In this document: positions 1 to 6,914 of the stretch, piece after piece
Numbering within the stretch: position 1 is the stretch's first letter
Layout: every line of letters starts with the position of its first letter
Assembly: GCA_002371625.1 (NCBI GenBank)
Contig: DFFV01000076.1
Location: 1 to 7,254, forward strand
Source: Ruminococcus sp. UBA3767
Lineage (GTDB): Bacteria; Bacillota; Clostridia; Oscillospirales; Ruminococcaceae
Length of the DNA stretch: 7,254 bases
Direction: 5' to 3'
Notes under the pieces: generated by a model
Databases searched by the model: none
The model's input: the letters and a program-made list of their open reading frames with translations, nothing else
What the model was told of the DNA's origin: nothing
Made by a program: the position numbers and the translations under genes

Positions 1-695
1 AGGCGAACATGAACAAGGCGCACCGTGACAGGATAACCTTCCTGCGTGTCTGCTCGGGAAAATTCGATAAGGAAATGGACGTGCTTCACGTTCAGGGCAA
101 CAAAAAAATGCGCCTTTCGCAGCCGCAGCAGATAATGGCGCAGGAGCGTGAAATAATCGACGAGGCTTATGCAGGCGACATTATCGGCGTGTTCGACCCG
201 GGCATTTTCTCGATAGGTGACACTATTTGCGATCCCAAAAAGAAGTTTGAATTTGAGCCGATACCTACCTTTGCTCCGGAGCATTTCATGAGAGTCCGCC
301 AGAAAGATACTCTTAAAAGAAAGCAGTTCGTAAAGGGTGCAACGCAGATAGCTCAAGAGGGTGCGATACAGATCTTCCACGAGCCCGACACGGGAATGGA
401 GGAGGTCATCGTCGGTGTTGTCGGTGTGCTCCAGCTGGAAGTTTTCGAGTACCGCATGAAGAATGAATACAACGTTGAGCTTATCAAGGAGAGCCTGCCT
501 TATTCGTATATCCGCTGGATAGACAATAAGGAGCTTGACCCCAAAACGCTAAAGCTCTCAAGCGATACCAAGCTGGTAAAGGACTTTAAGGACAACTACC
601 TTCTGCTTTTCTCAAGCGAGTGGAATATCCGCTGGGCACTTGAAAAGAACGAGGGACTTGAACTTTCCGAGTTCAACCGAGGCGAATTACAGTAA
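1..695 (+). CDS. prfC: Peptide chain release factor 3 (RF3), C-terminal part, cut by window edge
   Basis: RF3 is a cytoplasmic translational GTPase that removes RF1/RF2 from the ribosome after peptide release. Only the last 230 codons are visible. The frame is open from base 3 and enters with Ala-Asn before the Met at base 9, so that Met is internal and not a start. The GTPase domain lies outside the window; what remains corresponds to the post-GTPase beta-barrel and C-terminal domains. Family hallmarks seen: AHRDRITFLRVCSGKF near the start, then a DEAYAGDIIGVFDPGIF-type segment followed by GDT, and a VVGVLQLEVFEYRMKNEY segment in the C-terminal domain. The reading frame is intact to TAA at 693-695 and a terminator follows 9 bases later. 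EF-G also has related barrel domains, but the HRDRI and LQLEVFEYR segments point to RF3. Confidence 0.95.
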   Translation, partial: ANMNKAHRDRITFLRVCSGKFDKEMDVLHVQGNKKMRLSQPQQIMAQEREIIDEAYAGDIIGVFDPGIFSIGDTICDPKKKFEFEPIPTFAPEHFMRVRQKDTLKRKQFVKGATQIAQEGAIQIFHEPDTGMEEVIVGVVGVLQLEVFEYRMKNEYNVELIKESLPYSYIRWIDNKELDPKTLKLSSDTKLVKDFKDNYLLLFSSEWNIRWALEKNEGLELSEFNRGELQ

Positions 696-704
696 CAAAT
701 AAAC

Positions 705-741
705 GAAACAACTCCCCTGCTGTCAGGAGAGTTGTTTTTTT
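705..741. terminator. Intrinsic terminator between convergent genes
   Basis: ACAACTC (708-714) pairs with GAGTTGT (729-735), then one C/A mismatch, then CCTG (716-719) pairs with CAGG (724-727) around the loop CTGT. A T-run (735-741) follows on the plus strand. On the minus strand the hairpin is followed by a more broken T-rich stretch (TTTCGTTTATTTG). It therefore ends prfC and probably also serves the minus-strand gene that stops at 744. Confidence 0.85.
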
Positions 742-743
742 GA

Positions 744-1996
744 TCATTGCTTAGATTGGTCACAGTGGGAGACTGAAAGGATACAATCGTTATATCCCTG
801 CTGGTTCCACAGGTCTTTTCCCCAGCACAGCCACACATTACCCTCAGGAGTATTCCACTGCACCCAGTAATACTTGCTGTAATCGCTCTTATCTGTGCCA
901 GATTCTACTTTTTCGATAGTATCGGTCGGTTCGCCGTATTTTGCCTTGAACTGCTTGTATAAACTATCGTAGGCTGCCTTTGCCTGCGAGGCTGTTATGC
1001 CCGCTTCTTTACTTGAAGTACCGTTCAAATAGAAAGCTACAAGACCGCATTTTGATCTGTTGGGGCTGGCTTTGAAGCCCTCTAAACACAAACGCGACAT
1101 TGTTATGCCCATAATATTCATCTTGCTTGATCTTTGGTCGTATATCCTTCCCTCGCTTGATTCATAGTTTTCATCGGTATGGCTGCCGAGTTTTATATTA
1201 AGGCTTTTTGCTATGGTGTTTGCAGCTGTATCAAAATCCTTATTATAAACGCTGCCTGCAAGGTTCATAAGGTCTGCGGCAGAATTTACGCCGTTCGGTG
1301 CTTTGGGTGCAGAAGATGTGGTCGTCTGCGCCTGCGTGGTACTTGCAGGTGATGAACTGCCATACATAGGTATCGTTATCTTGGTTTCGTTCACAGCCCA
1401 GTCTGCAAGAAGATACCCCGATTTGACATAATCTGCGTACTGACCGCCGGAATACTTGGGCGAGATGTTCTCGGCGTGCGCAAGCACAACAGTTACAGGT
1501 CCCCATGTATTCTTTGTCATCTTGGGTTTTGCATACAGCTCGCCTATGTCGGCGTTCTCTGTCGATGAATAGAACGTTTTAGTCATAAGTGCATAGTTGC
1601 CCGAATTATGACCTCTTGTGAAATCAGATACCCAGTTGAGTGCGATCTTCGGCGTTCCGGGCTTACTTGCGGAAAAGTCCCAGCCGCTTGTGACATTCTT
1701 GACCGACATCGTTCCTACGCTGAAATACATATTTGTCATAGTGGCATAGAATGTGCGGTTTCGCCCCTGAGAATCCGAAAGCTGAGTAGTATACACATTG
1801 TTTGCGTACTTCTGTGCGCCCATATTGTTTATCGCAGGCTTGGTCTTGCCCATGCCGAATCAAGCGCTTCGGTCTGAGTATCGAGTATCCACGGGCTTAA
1901 AGTCAGAGTGATCTCATACTCGTAATTCTGCGAATCCTTCATTCTGTAAGTGTAGGTCTGAAAGCCCACATCCACGTTGTTTTCGGGAGAAAACAA
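744..1996 (-). pseudogene. Unrecognised Ser/Thr-linker protein, one frameshift in the 5' part
   Basis: I do not recognise the family. The long frame (1853 down to 744) begins at an ATG with no ribosome site and an in-frame TGA just upstream. Sequence just before it reads as plausible protein in the next frame from TTG 1996: residues 1-49 end in LTLSPWILDTQTEALDSAW and the long frame continues GKTKPAINN. Restoring one G in the GGG at 1848-1850 joins them into about 417 residues. The TTG lies 6 bases after the cwlD stop, with a weak AGGGA site, so the pair is probably one operon. In joined numbering, residues 1-214 look beta-rich, 215-238 are a Ser/Thr/Ala/Pro linker, and the rest is an alpha/beta domain with KAKYGEPTDT and two Trp-rich strands (YYWVQW, VWLCW). 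The linker suggests an extracytoplasmic protein, yet no signal peptide is visible, so the 5' end may also be lost. It could be a true pseudogene or a sequencing error. Confidence 0.65.
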
Positions 1997-2002
1997 TGTA
2001 AG

Positions 2003-2728
2003 TTATTCCCTGGGCATTGTAAGCAGATATTCCTGCGCTCCTGTCATTATCGTGAATGCGACCTTTTTCTGATAGTCGGGGTTTTCAAGCAGCTTTGCCT
2101 CCTCGTGATTGGAAAGAAAACCGCATTCGACCAGCAGTGCAGTGTTTTTTGAATTGTGTATCAGGTACATCTCGCTGCCGACCGGCTTGGTCTCACGCTC
2201 GTTGTGCGGCTGCAAAAGCGAAACGAACTGCTTTTTCATGCACTCTGCAAACCGCTTGCTCTCTGCGTTATCCTTTGCATAAAACATCTGCGCTCCGCTA
2301 TAACGCTCGTCAACGAACTGGTTCTGGTGCACCGATATCACAAGCGCATCATCATAACGGTTTATTATATCGAGCCTGTTGTTCATATCAGACAGCTTCT
2401 GCTTTGCAATGCCCTCAACACCGCTGTCGTGTATCGATCGGTCGTCCTCACGAGTGCAGACGACATCGTATCCAAGCAGCCCAAGCCCGTCACGCAGAGC
2501 CTGAACTATCGCAAGGTTGATCCCCTTTTCAGCCACGCCGTTCACCGATACACAGCCGCCGTCTATCCCACCGTGTCCTGCATCAAGAACTATCACCTTT
2601 CTGTCGCTGCCCTGCTTCACCTCTGCCGATGCCGGAACATCAAGCGACATCTTCCCCGAAAATGCCCAGACTACAACAAATATTCCTGCGAAAACTAAAC
2701 ACACCGTATTCTGCACCCTTCTCATCAT
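2003..2728 (-). CDS. cwlD: N-acetylmuramoyl-L-alanine amidase, CwlD-like (Amidase_3)
   Basis: This zinc amidase cleaves the bond between N-acetylmuramic acid and L-alanine in peptidoglycan. In Bacillus, CwlD starts muramic-delta-lactam formation in the spore cortex. I start it at ATG 2728 (241 residues), 9 bases after AAGGAG; a TTG at 2737 touches the ribosome site and cannot be used. Residues 5-23 form a single hydrophobic N-terminal segment (signal or membrane anchor), so the domain acts outside the membrane. The Amidase_3 domain starts near residue 44 with VIVLDAGHGGIDGG. The expected zinc ligands are present: His52, Glu67 (in EKGINL) and His134 (in ISVHQNQF); the catalytic Glu201 lies in LLVECGFLSN. 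There is no SH3, LysM or other wall-binding domain, and the length suits CwlD. A general wall-turnover amidase is the alternative. The following gene starts 6 bases after its stop. Confidence 0.9.
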   Translation of the reverse strand: MMRRVQNTVCLVFAGIFVVVWAFSGKMSLDVPASAEVKQGSDRKVIVLDAGHGGIDGGCVSVNGVAEKGINLAIVQALRDGLGLLGYDVVCTREDDRSIHDSGVEGIAKQKLSDMNNRLDIINRYDDALVISVHQNQFVDERYSGAQMFYAKDNAESKRFAECMKKQFVSLLQPHNERETKPVGSEMYLIHNSKNTALLVECGFLSNHEEAKLLENPDYQKKVAFTIMTGAQEYLLTMPRE

Positions 2729-2737
2729 ACCCAACAA

Positions 2738-2743
2738 CTCCTT
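2738..2743 (-). promoter_or_regulatory. Ribosome binding site that fixes the cwlD start
   Basis: AAGGAG on the minus strand lies 9 bases before ATG 2728. It directly abuts the upstream TTG codon at 2737, which rules that codon out as the start. Confidence 0.85.
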
Positions 2744-2751
2744 TTAGTTCA

Positions 2752-2780
2752 AGTCTATGCAGGGTACTCTCCGATAATTC
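2752..2780 (-). promoter_or_regulatory. Sigma-E-like sporulation promoter for cwlD
   Basis: The minus strand shows GAATTAT (2780-2774), 14 bases, then CATAGACT (2759-2752). The Bacillus mother-cell sigma-E consensus is KMATATT, 14-15 bases, CATACAMT, so the match is 5 of 7 and 7 of 8. The inferred start near 2745 gives a leader of about 17 bases containing the ribosome site. I find no convincing sigma-A promoter for this gene. Sigma-E control of cwlD is known in Bacillus; here it is an inference from the match. Confidence 0.5.
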
Positions 2781-2895
2781 CCAATATAAGCTGAAACGCC
2801 CTTGATAAAGGCTGTGTGCGCCACATTTGTGCAGTCCTCACAAAAAACGAACATCAAATTTGTTATCAGTTTATTTCCTTATTGTTCTTTTTTTG

Positions 2896-2924
2896 TTGAC
2901 ATAATGATTAAACTAAGGTATAAT
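2896..2924 (+). promoter_or_regulatory. Sigma-A promoter, perfect consensus
   Basis: TTGACA (2896-2901), 17 bases, TATAAT (2919-2924), with a T-rich stretch upstream of the -35 box. Transcription should begin near 2931, giving a leader of about 75 bases for the gene at 3007. A promoter matching consensus at all twelve positions implies strong basal expression. Confidence 0.9.
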
Positions 2925-2952
2925 ATAGTTTAGTAACTTGTATCTTTTTATC

Positions 2953-2972
2953 GCTTTTCTGTATTGAAAAGC
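2953..2972 (+). other. Hairpin in the 5' leader of the gene at 3007
   Basis: GCTTTTC (2953-2959) pairs perfectly with GAAAAGC (2966-2972) around TGTATT. It sits between the inferred transcription start and the AAAGG ribosome site at 2991-2995. No T-run follows, so it is not a terminator; it could stabilise the mRNA 5' end or bind a factor. Confidence 0.5.
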
Positions 2973-3006
2973 AAAGTCAAATATATCACGAAAGGTTGAA
3001 ATCCAA

Positions 3007-4359
3007 ATGGCAAAGAAGCAAGAATCAATTCCCGAGCAGGTTGTAAGGCTTTACAGAGAAGGTTACGATCTCGATCGTATCGCTTCTATAATGCAGATGA
3101 ATAAGGGCAGTGCCCGTTCAGTTCTTGAAAAGCACATGCCTGATTATGAAACATATACTCAGCCGCCTGCACCTGCAGAGGATCCGACAACTGAAAAGGG
3201 CATAATCAGCAAGATATCCAATCCATTCAAGAAAAAGAAGAAGAATGAGGATACATCTGCTGCACAGACATCTACGATAAACCTTGCTTATGACGAGAAC
3301 GGCTTTGTTGATAAGCATACCGAGTCGATAGCTAAAATGATACGCAGAGGAGATTCGGATAAGAGGATAGCTGAGTTTTTCAACTGCTCTCCCTCCGATG
3401 TCAAGTCTGTAAAGGCAGTGCTGGATCAGCAGACTGCCGAGGCTAAGAGCGCACCTAAGGCTGAGCCTGCAGCAGCTGCTGCTGTTGAGGAAGAGGTATT
3501 CAATCCGTTCCTTAACGAAAAGCCTAAGAGAGAGGAAACTGTCAGCACCGAGGCAACTGCGGCTGAGCAGACATATACCAATTACACAGGCGGATACGAT
3601 CCTTACGGACCAAATGCTGTTGCTGATCCTTATGCAGTTCCTTACGATCCAAATGCTTCGGATAATGTTTCAACAGATTATTCCACCGACTTTACTTCTG
3701 ATTACAGCACAGACACTTCTGCAGATGAATTTGATATCAGCGCTTATGTTGATCCCAATCAGGATCCGAACGCTGAGTATGTTCCGGATATCAAGTTTGA
3801 AGATGACGGACTTGGTTCTGAGGAGATGCCTTCGATCTCAACAGATAACCTTGTATTTGCAGAGCCGCCTGCTGCACCTTCAACAGATGCTATCGACGCT
3901 ATCGCAGAAGATGAGATCAAATTTGATATGGATGCGATAGACAGCACTGGAACTGAAGAGATTTCATTAGAATTGAAAGAGAGTGATGCTGAAATGACAC
4001 CAATGGAAAAAATGAAAATGTTTGCTAAGCAGCAGATAGATGAGAACAATGCTAAGCTGCAGACTCTCAATGCCGAGAAGGATTCAGCTGCAAGCGCACT
4101 TGCAAGCGAAGAGGCAGAGCTTGCAGAAACAAAGGCAAAGATCGACGATTGCGAGAGCCAGATCTCTCAGCTCAATATCCAGCTCAGCGATATCAATGCA
4201 AAGCTGACCGACCTCAGATCAAAGCTGTCAGAGTATCAGATAAGCGAGACAAAACTGCTTGATTCTACTGTAAAGAACAGAGCTGCTGCTCAGGATCTTG
4301 AGGCTTCTATCGCTGAAATACTTAAAGAGAACGAGGATTACGAATCGTATCTCAAATAA
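3007..4359 (+). CDS. Duplicated HTH-like / acidic linker / coiled-coil protein, unknown function
   Basis: I do not recognise a named family. The 450-residue protein starts at ATG 3007, 11 bases after AAAGG, behind a consensus promoter. Residues 10-43 and 106-139 are two similar helix-turn-helix-like units; both have a Gly followed by an Arg-Ile-Ala core (G19/RIA24-26 and G115/RIA120-122). Each is followed by an Asn-Pro-Phe motif (72-74 and 166-168), so a module of about 95 residues is repeated. The first NPF runs into a Lys-rich stretch (75-79). Residues 180-260 are rich in Tyr, Asp, Pro, Thr and Ser, with a YDPYGPNA / YDPNAS repeat; 240-335 are strongly acidic. Residues 333-445 form a long heptad-like coiled coil. 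No signal peptide or membrane segment is visible, so it is probably cytoplasmic and multimeric. DNA binding is suggested by the HTH units but not shown. Confidence 0.85.
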   Translation: MAKKQESIPEQVVRLYREGYDLDRIASIMQMNKGSARSVLEKHMPDYETYTQPPAPAEDPTTEKGIISKISNPFKKKKKNEDTSAAQTSTINLAYDENGFVDKHTESIAKMIRRGDSDKRIAEFFNCSPSDVKSVKAVLDQQTAEAKSAPKAEPAAAAAVEEEVFNPFLNEKPKREETVSTEATAAEQTYTNYTGGYDPYGPNAVADPYAVPYDPNASDNVSTDYSTDFTSDYSTDTSADEFDISAYVDPNQDPNAEYVPDIKFEDDGLGSEEMPSISTDNLVFAEPPAAPSTDAIDAIAEDEIKFDMDAIDSTGTEEISLELKESDAEMTPMEKMKMFAKQQIDENNAKLQTLNAEKDSAASALASEEAELAETKAKIDDCESQISQLNIQLSDINAKLTDLRSKLSEYQISETKLLDSTVKNRAAAQDLEASIAEILKENEDYESYLK

Positions 4360-4372
4360 GCTCACAGACTGT

Positions 4373-4400
4373 AAAAAGCTCGCATTGCTGCGGGCTTTTT
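4373..4400 (+). terminator. Intrinsic terminator between the coiled-coil gene and ybjQ
   Basis: AAAAAGC (4373-4379) pairs with GCTTTTT (4394-4400), then a T-G wobble, then CGCA (4381-4384) pairs with TGCG (4389-4392) around TTGC. The T-run is part of the stem. The ybjQ ribosome site begins only 10 bases later, so ybjQ is either expressed by readthrough or has a promoter I cannot place. Confidence 0.8.
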
Positions 4401-4424
4401 AAATAATAACAGGAGGTATCATCT

Positions 4425-4736
4425 ATGCTTATTACAACAACAGAAATCATTCCCGGAAAGGAATACGAGATCATCGGGCTGGCTAAAGGTTCAACTATCC
4501 AGTCAAAACACGTTGGAAAGGATATAGGTGCAGGTTTAAGGAACCTTGTCGGCGGTGAGGTTAAGGCTTACGTTGAGATGATGAACGAAGCCCGTGATAT
4601 CGCAACACAGAGAATGATAGCCAGTGCTCAGGAGATGGGTGCAGATGCTATCGTAGCTGTCAGATACAGTACATCAGCTATTATGCAGAGCGCTGCCGAG
4701 GTAATGGTTTACGGCACAGCTGTAAAGTTTAAATAA
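4425..4736 (+). CDS. ybjQ: YbjQ / UPF0145 family protein
   Basis: This is a small cytoplasmic protein of 103 residues, close to the 107 of Escherichia coli YbjQ. The family forms ring-like oligomers and is often labelled a putative heavy-metal-binding domain, but its role is not established. Family signatures seen in order: ITTTEIIPG at residues 3-11, a central KDIGAGLRNLVGGEVKAYVE, then EARDIATQRM, GADAIVAVRYSTS and a final AEVMVYGTAV. The start is secure: AGGAGG lies 8 bases before ATG 4425. The gene is flanked by terminators on both sides (4373-4400 and 4749-4783), so it may be a single-gene unit or be reached by readthrough from the coiled-coil gene. No truncation or missing motif is evident. 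Confidence 0.95.
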   Translation: MLITTTEIIPGKEYEIIGLAKGSTIQSKHVGKDIGAGLRNLVGGEVKAYVEMMNEARDIATQRMIASAQEMGADAIVAVRYSTSAIMQSAAEVMVYGTAVKFK

Positions 4737-4748
4737 GATCACTGTTTT

Positions 4749-4783
4749 CCGCCGAAGGATTATCTTTCGGCGGTTATTTTTTT
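4749..4783 (+). terminator. Intrinsic terminator after ybjQ
   Basis: CCGCCGAAGG (4749-4758) pairs with CTTTCGGCGG (4764-4773), ten pairs including one G-T, around a five-base loop. The T-rich tail (TTATTTTTTT) reaches 4783. It isolates ybjQ from the promoter at 4796. Confidence 0.92.
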
Positions 4784-4795
4784 ATCCTGAAGCCC

Positions 4796-4824
4796 TTGAC
4801 AAGCGCAGAAAAATGTGTTATATT
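4796..4824 (+). promoter_or_regulatory. Sigma-A promoter for the TerD-like gene
   Basis: TTGACA (4796-4801), 17 bases, TATATT (4819-4824). Transcription should begin near 4831, about 47 bases before the ATG at 4878. It starts 12 bases after the ybjQ terminator tail. An in-frame GTG at 4815 lies inside this promoter and so cannot be the start codon. Confidence 0.88.
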
Positions 4825-4864
4825 GTAATACTCTGCCGAAAACGATGGCAGAACAGACTATTCG

Positions 4865-4869
4865 GGAGG
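4865..4869 (+). promoter_or_regulatory. Ribosome binding site fixing the TerD-like gene start
   Basis: GGAGG (within GGGAGG 4864-4869) is 8 bases from ATG 4878 but only 2 bases from ATG 4872. This selects 4878 over the ATG codons at 4872 and 4845, which have no properly spaced site. Confidence 0.8.
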
Positions 4870-4877
4870 CGATGAAA

Positions 4878-6887
4878 ATGGATTTCGATATGCTGCTCTT
4901 TTCAGAATTAAGACTCGTTTCGGTAGCTTTTGATAACACCGAGCTGAGTGATAATACTATGGTCAAAGCTATGACTGTAAATGAGGAGCTTTTGAAGCTC
5001 GGCTATGCACTTGCCCCAAAGGATATAGTCACACTTGCCCGCAGCAGCGATGCCGACAGCTTTGTGGAACGTGTTAAAGGCTATATAGGAAAGGTAAAAG
5101 CAAAGCCTATGTATCCCGGGTTTCCCGAGCAGGTAATGGCTATGGACAAGGCTGTTTTCCGCTTTCACCAGCTGCTGCACTATATGAGCACCTACGGTAT
5201 TGAGCTTATCACGGGCGAAAGTGTCGTTAAGGGCTGGATGCCGCAGGATAACAGCGCAGAACGAAACCTCAGCGATGATAGACTGCTGAGTGCAAAGGTA
5301 ATTGCGCTTGTGGACAAAAGAGAAAAGTTCACCGCCGCTTACAGCAGGATACTTTCAAAGACCGAACGCATGACCAGCAAGGAAAGAGCAATTATCAGGG
5401 AATGTGCACAGCAGCTTTCTCCTGCGCAGCTGACCGCTGTTGAGATACGCTTTAAGCAGAACCTGCTTGATGTTTTCAGCACCGTTTTCTTTTCACCTGC
5501 GCTCTCCTCTCAGGAAAAGCTCGGCGTGCTGCACAGCCTTTGTCAGCATACGGGCGATGTATTCAAATGCGTTGATTTTGCACTCACCCGTGCAGGCTTC
5601 CACTTCAGGACTTCACAGAAAAAGCTCATCGTCAAGCTGCTTGAGAGCTACCCTGTCAGCGATTTCAAAGAGAATTTGATTCTTTCCAATAAAAAAAGCG
5701 AGCGCACCGAGCTTATGCTCAGGTACACCGATTATAACGAATATTCCCGCAGCAGCGAGCATAAGCAGGCTGTCGCATCACTGAGGAACGGCGAGCTTCG
5801 CTCGTGGGAATCACGGGCAAAATACCTTGTCAGCATACACAGTGATGAAGCGCTTGATTATTACTCACAGCGTCCGGGCATGATGCTGCGCAGTCTTACA
5901 TACCTTGCAAGACACGCATACAGCCCCCGTGATATGCTTGCACTGCTTGAACCAAAAGCAGCTGGCCTTAAAACACAATCTCTTGTCAGCCTTGTTTCGC
6001 ATTTTTCACGCCCCTATAAAATGTGGTCGGGCGGTGCTGATTATGCCGAAGCACTTGCGCTGCGTGAAGTCGCTGTTTCACTGTTAAGGGCAAGGCTCAG
6101 CGCAAACAGGACTGTGCTTGAAAACAAAAAAGTCTTTATCAAAGCCCCTGAATTTGACCTCGGGCGTTCAGCTATAAGAGTCACCGACAGATCATCAGAG
6201 GGCGGATATATCCGCAGCGGACTTGCTTACAGGATACCCGATCAGGTCAGAAAGATACGATTTTTCGTTTACTGGAACGACAAAAAGCGTGTTGATATTG
6301 ACCTTCATGCCAACGCCGTCAAGCTGAACGGGCAGAATATCCCTGTCGGCTGGAACGCTGATTTCAAAACGGATGAGCTTGTTTTCAGCGGGGATATCAC
6401 CCACAGCAATGCCGCCGAATACATAGACCTTGACCTTGATGTCGCAAGGGACACCATAGACTGCGTAACTGCGAACATCAATATTTACAGCGGCTATGAC
6501 AGCTTTGCCAAAATTGATGAGTGCTTTGTGGGCGCAATGGCTGTAAGCAAAACAGGCGAAAAAATAAAGCACTACGATCCTAAAAACTGCTTTTTCTCGC
6601 ATTTTCTCAAGGGCAATTACAGAATGATAAACTACGGATATGTTGATGTTTCCAACCGCCTTATCGTGTTTGACGGAGTTGAGAACGACCGCAGCTATTA
6701 CAGTTCCTTTGACCGCAACAACAGCTTTTCGGTAATAAACTATCTGAGTATCCTGTTTGAAACGCAGGGCACTGTCGTTGTTGACAGCGAGCAGGCTGCT
6801 GATATCATTCTTGTAATGGGCAAACCGGCAGGCGAGAATGAAGTCAGCATTATCGACAATAATTTCTTTATGGAGCAGCTTGACTAA
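4878..6887 (+). CDS. Large protein with C-terminal TerD-like domain
   Basis: The protein has 669 residues from ATG 4878. Residues 460-600 resemble the TerD fold of tellurite and stress resistance, a calcium-binding beta-sandwich. The Trp-Asn-Asp at 466-468 then VDIDLHA (472-478) matches the TerD pattern of Trp-Asp followed by DLDASAF; GDITHSN (505-511) sits where TerD has its second Asp-containing loop; IDLDLDV (516-522), then NINIYSGYD, matches the following strands. Typical TerD proteins are about 190 residues, so the N-terminal 440 residues are an extra region. That part is mostly helical, with charged, Leu-rich segments suggesting helical repeats, and I do not recognise it. Residues 600-669 form a further C-terminal extension. 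No signal peptide or membrane segment is seen. No other ter gene is in the window, so a tellurite role is not supported; a cytoplasmic stress or scaffold role is a guess. Confidence 0.8.
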   Translation: MDFDMLLFSELRLVSVAFDNTELSDNTMVKAMTVNEELLKLGYALAPKDIVTLARSSDADSFVERVKGYIGKVKAKPMYPGFPEQVMAMDKAVFRFHQLLHYMSTYGIELITGESVVKGWMPQDNSAERNLSDDRLLSAKVIALVDKREKFTAAYSRILSKTERMTSKERAIIRECAQQLSPAQLTAVEIRFKQNLLDVFSTVFFSPALSSQEKLGVLHSLCQHTGDVFKCVDFALTRAGFHFRTSQKKLIVKLLESYPVSDFKENLILSNKKSERTELMLRYTDYNEYSRSSEHKQAVASLRNGELRSWESRAKYLVSIHSDEALDYYSQRPGMMLRSLTYLARHAYSPRDMLALLEPKAAGLKTQSLVSLVSHFSRPYKMWSGGADYAEALALREVAVSLLRARLSANRTVLENKKVFIKAPEFDLGRSAIRVTDRSSEGGYIRSGLAYRIPDQVRKIRFFVYWNDKKRVDIDLHANAVKLNGQNIPVGWNADFKTDELVFSGDITHSNAAEYIDLDLDVARDTIDCVTANINIYSGYDSFAKIDECFVGAMAVSKTGEKIKHYDPKNCFFSHFLKGNYRMINYGYVDVSNRLIVFDGVENDRSYYSSFDRNNSFSVINYLSILFETQGTVVVDSEQAADIILVMGKPAGENEVSIIDNNFFMEQLD

Positions 6888-6908
6888 ACGCTGCACCTGT
6901 GTTATACT
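6880..6908 (+). promoter_or_regulatory. Sigma-A promoter overlapping the stop codon, driving the tandem RNA
   Basis: TTGACT (6880-6885), 17 bases, TATACT (6903-6908). The TAA of the TerD-like gene (6885-6887) overlaps the -35 box. The expected start, about 7 bases downstream, falls on G6915, exactly the first base of the outer helix of the first RNA domain. That coincidence supports both calls. Confidence 0.82.
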
Positions 6909-6914
6909 CTAATT

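Noticed and set aside
2056..2698. Plus-strand open frames of 154 and 180 codons
   Set aside because: They lie opposite cwlD, whose catalytic motifs are intact; no ribosome sites and unlikely protein composition (many Arg, His, Cys).
2003..2737. TTG at 2737 as the cwlD start
   Set aside because: It directly follows the AAGGAG site with no spacing; ATG 2728 is 9 bases away.
2779..2823. Sigma-A promoter for cwlD around TATATT on the minus strand
   Set aside because: The only partner -35 candidates are poor and spaced at 14-15 bases; the sigma-E-like site fits better.
3485..3940. Plus-strand open frame of 151 codons
   Set aside because: It is an out-of-frame reading of the low-complexity acidic part of the coiled-coil gene.
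4815..4877. Longer start of the TerD-like gene at GTG 4815 or ATG 4845
   Set aside because: 4815 lies inside the promoter, upstream of the predicted transcript start; 4845 has no ribosome site, whereas 4878 does.
6195..6896. Minus-strand open frame of 233 codons
   Set aside because: It is antisense to the conserved TerD-like region, with no promoter or ribosome site.
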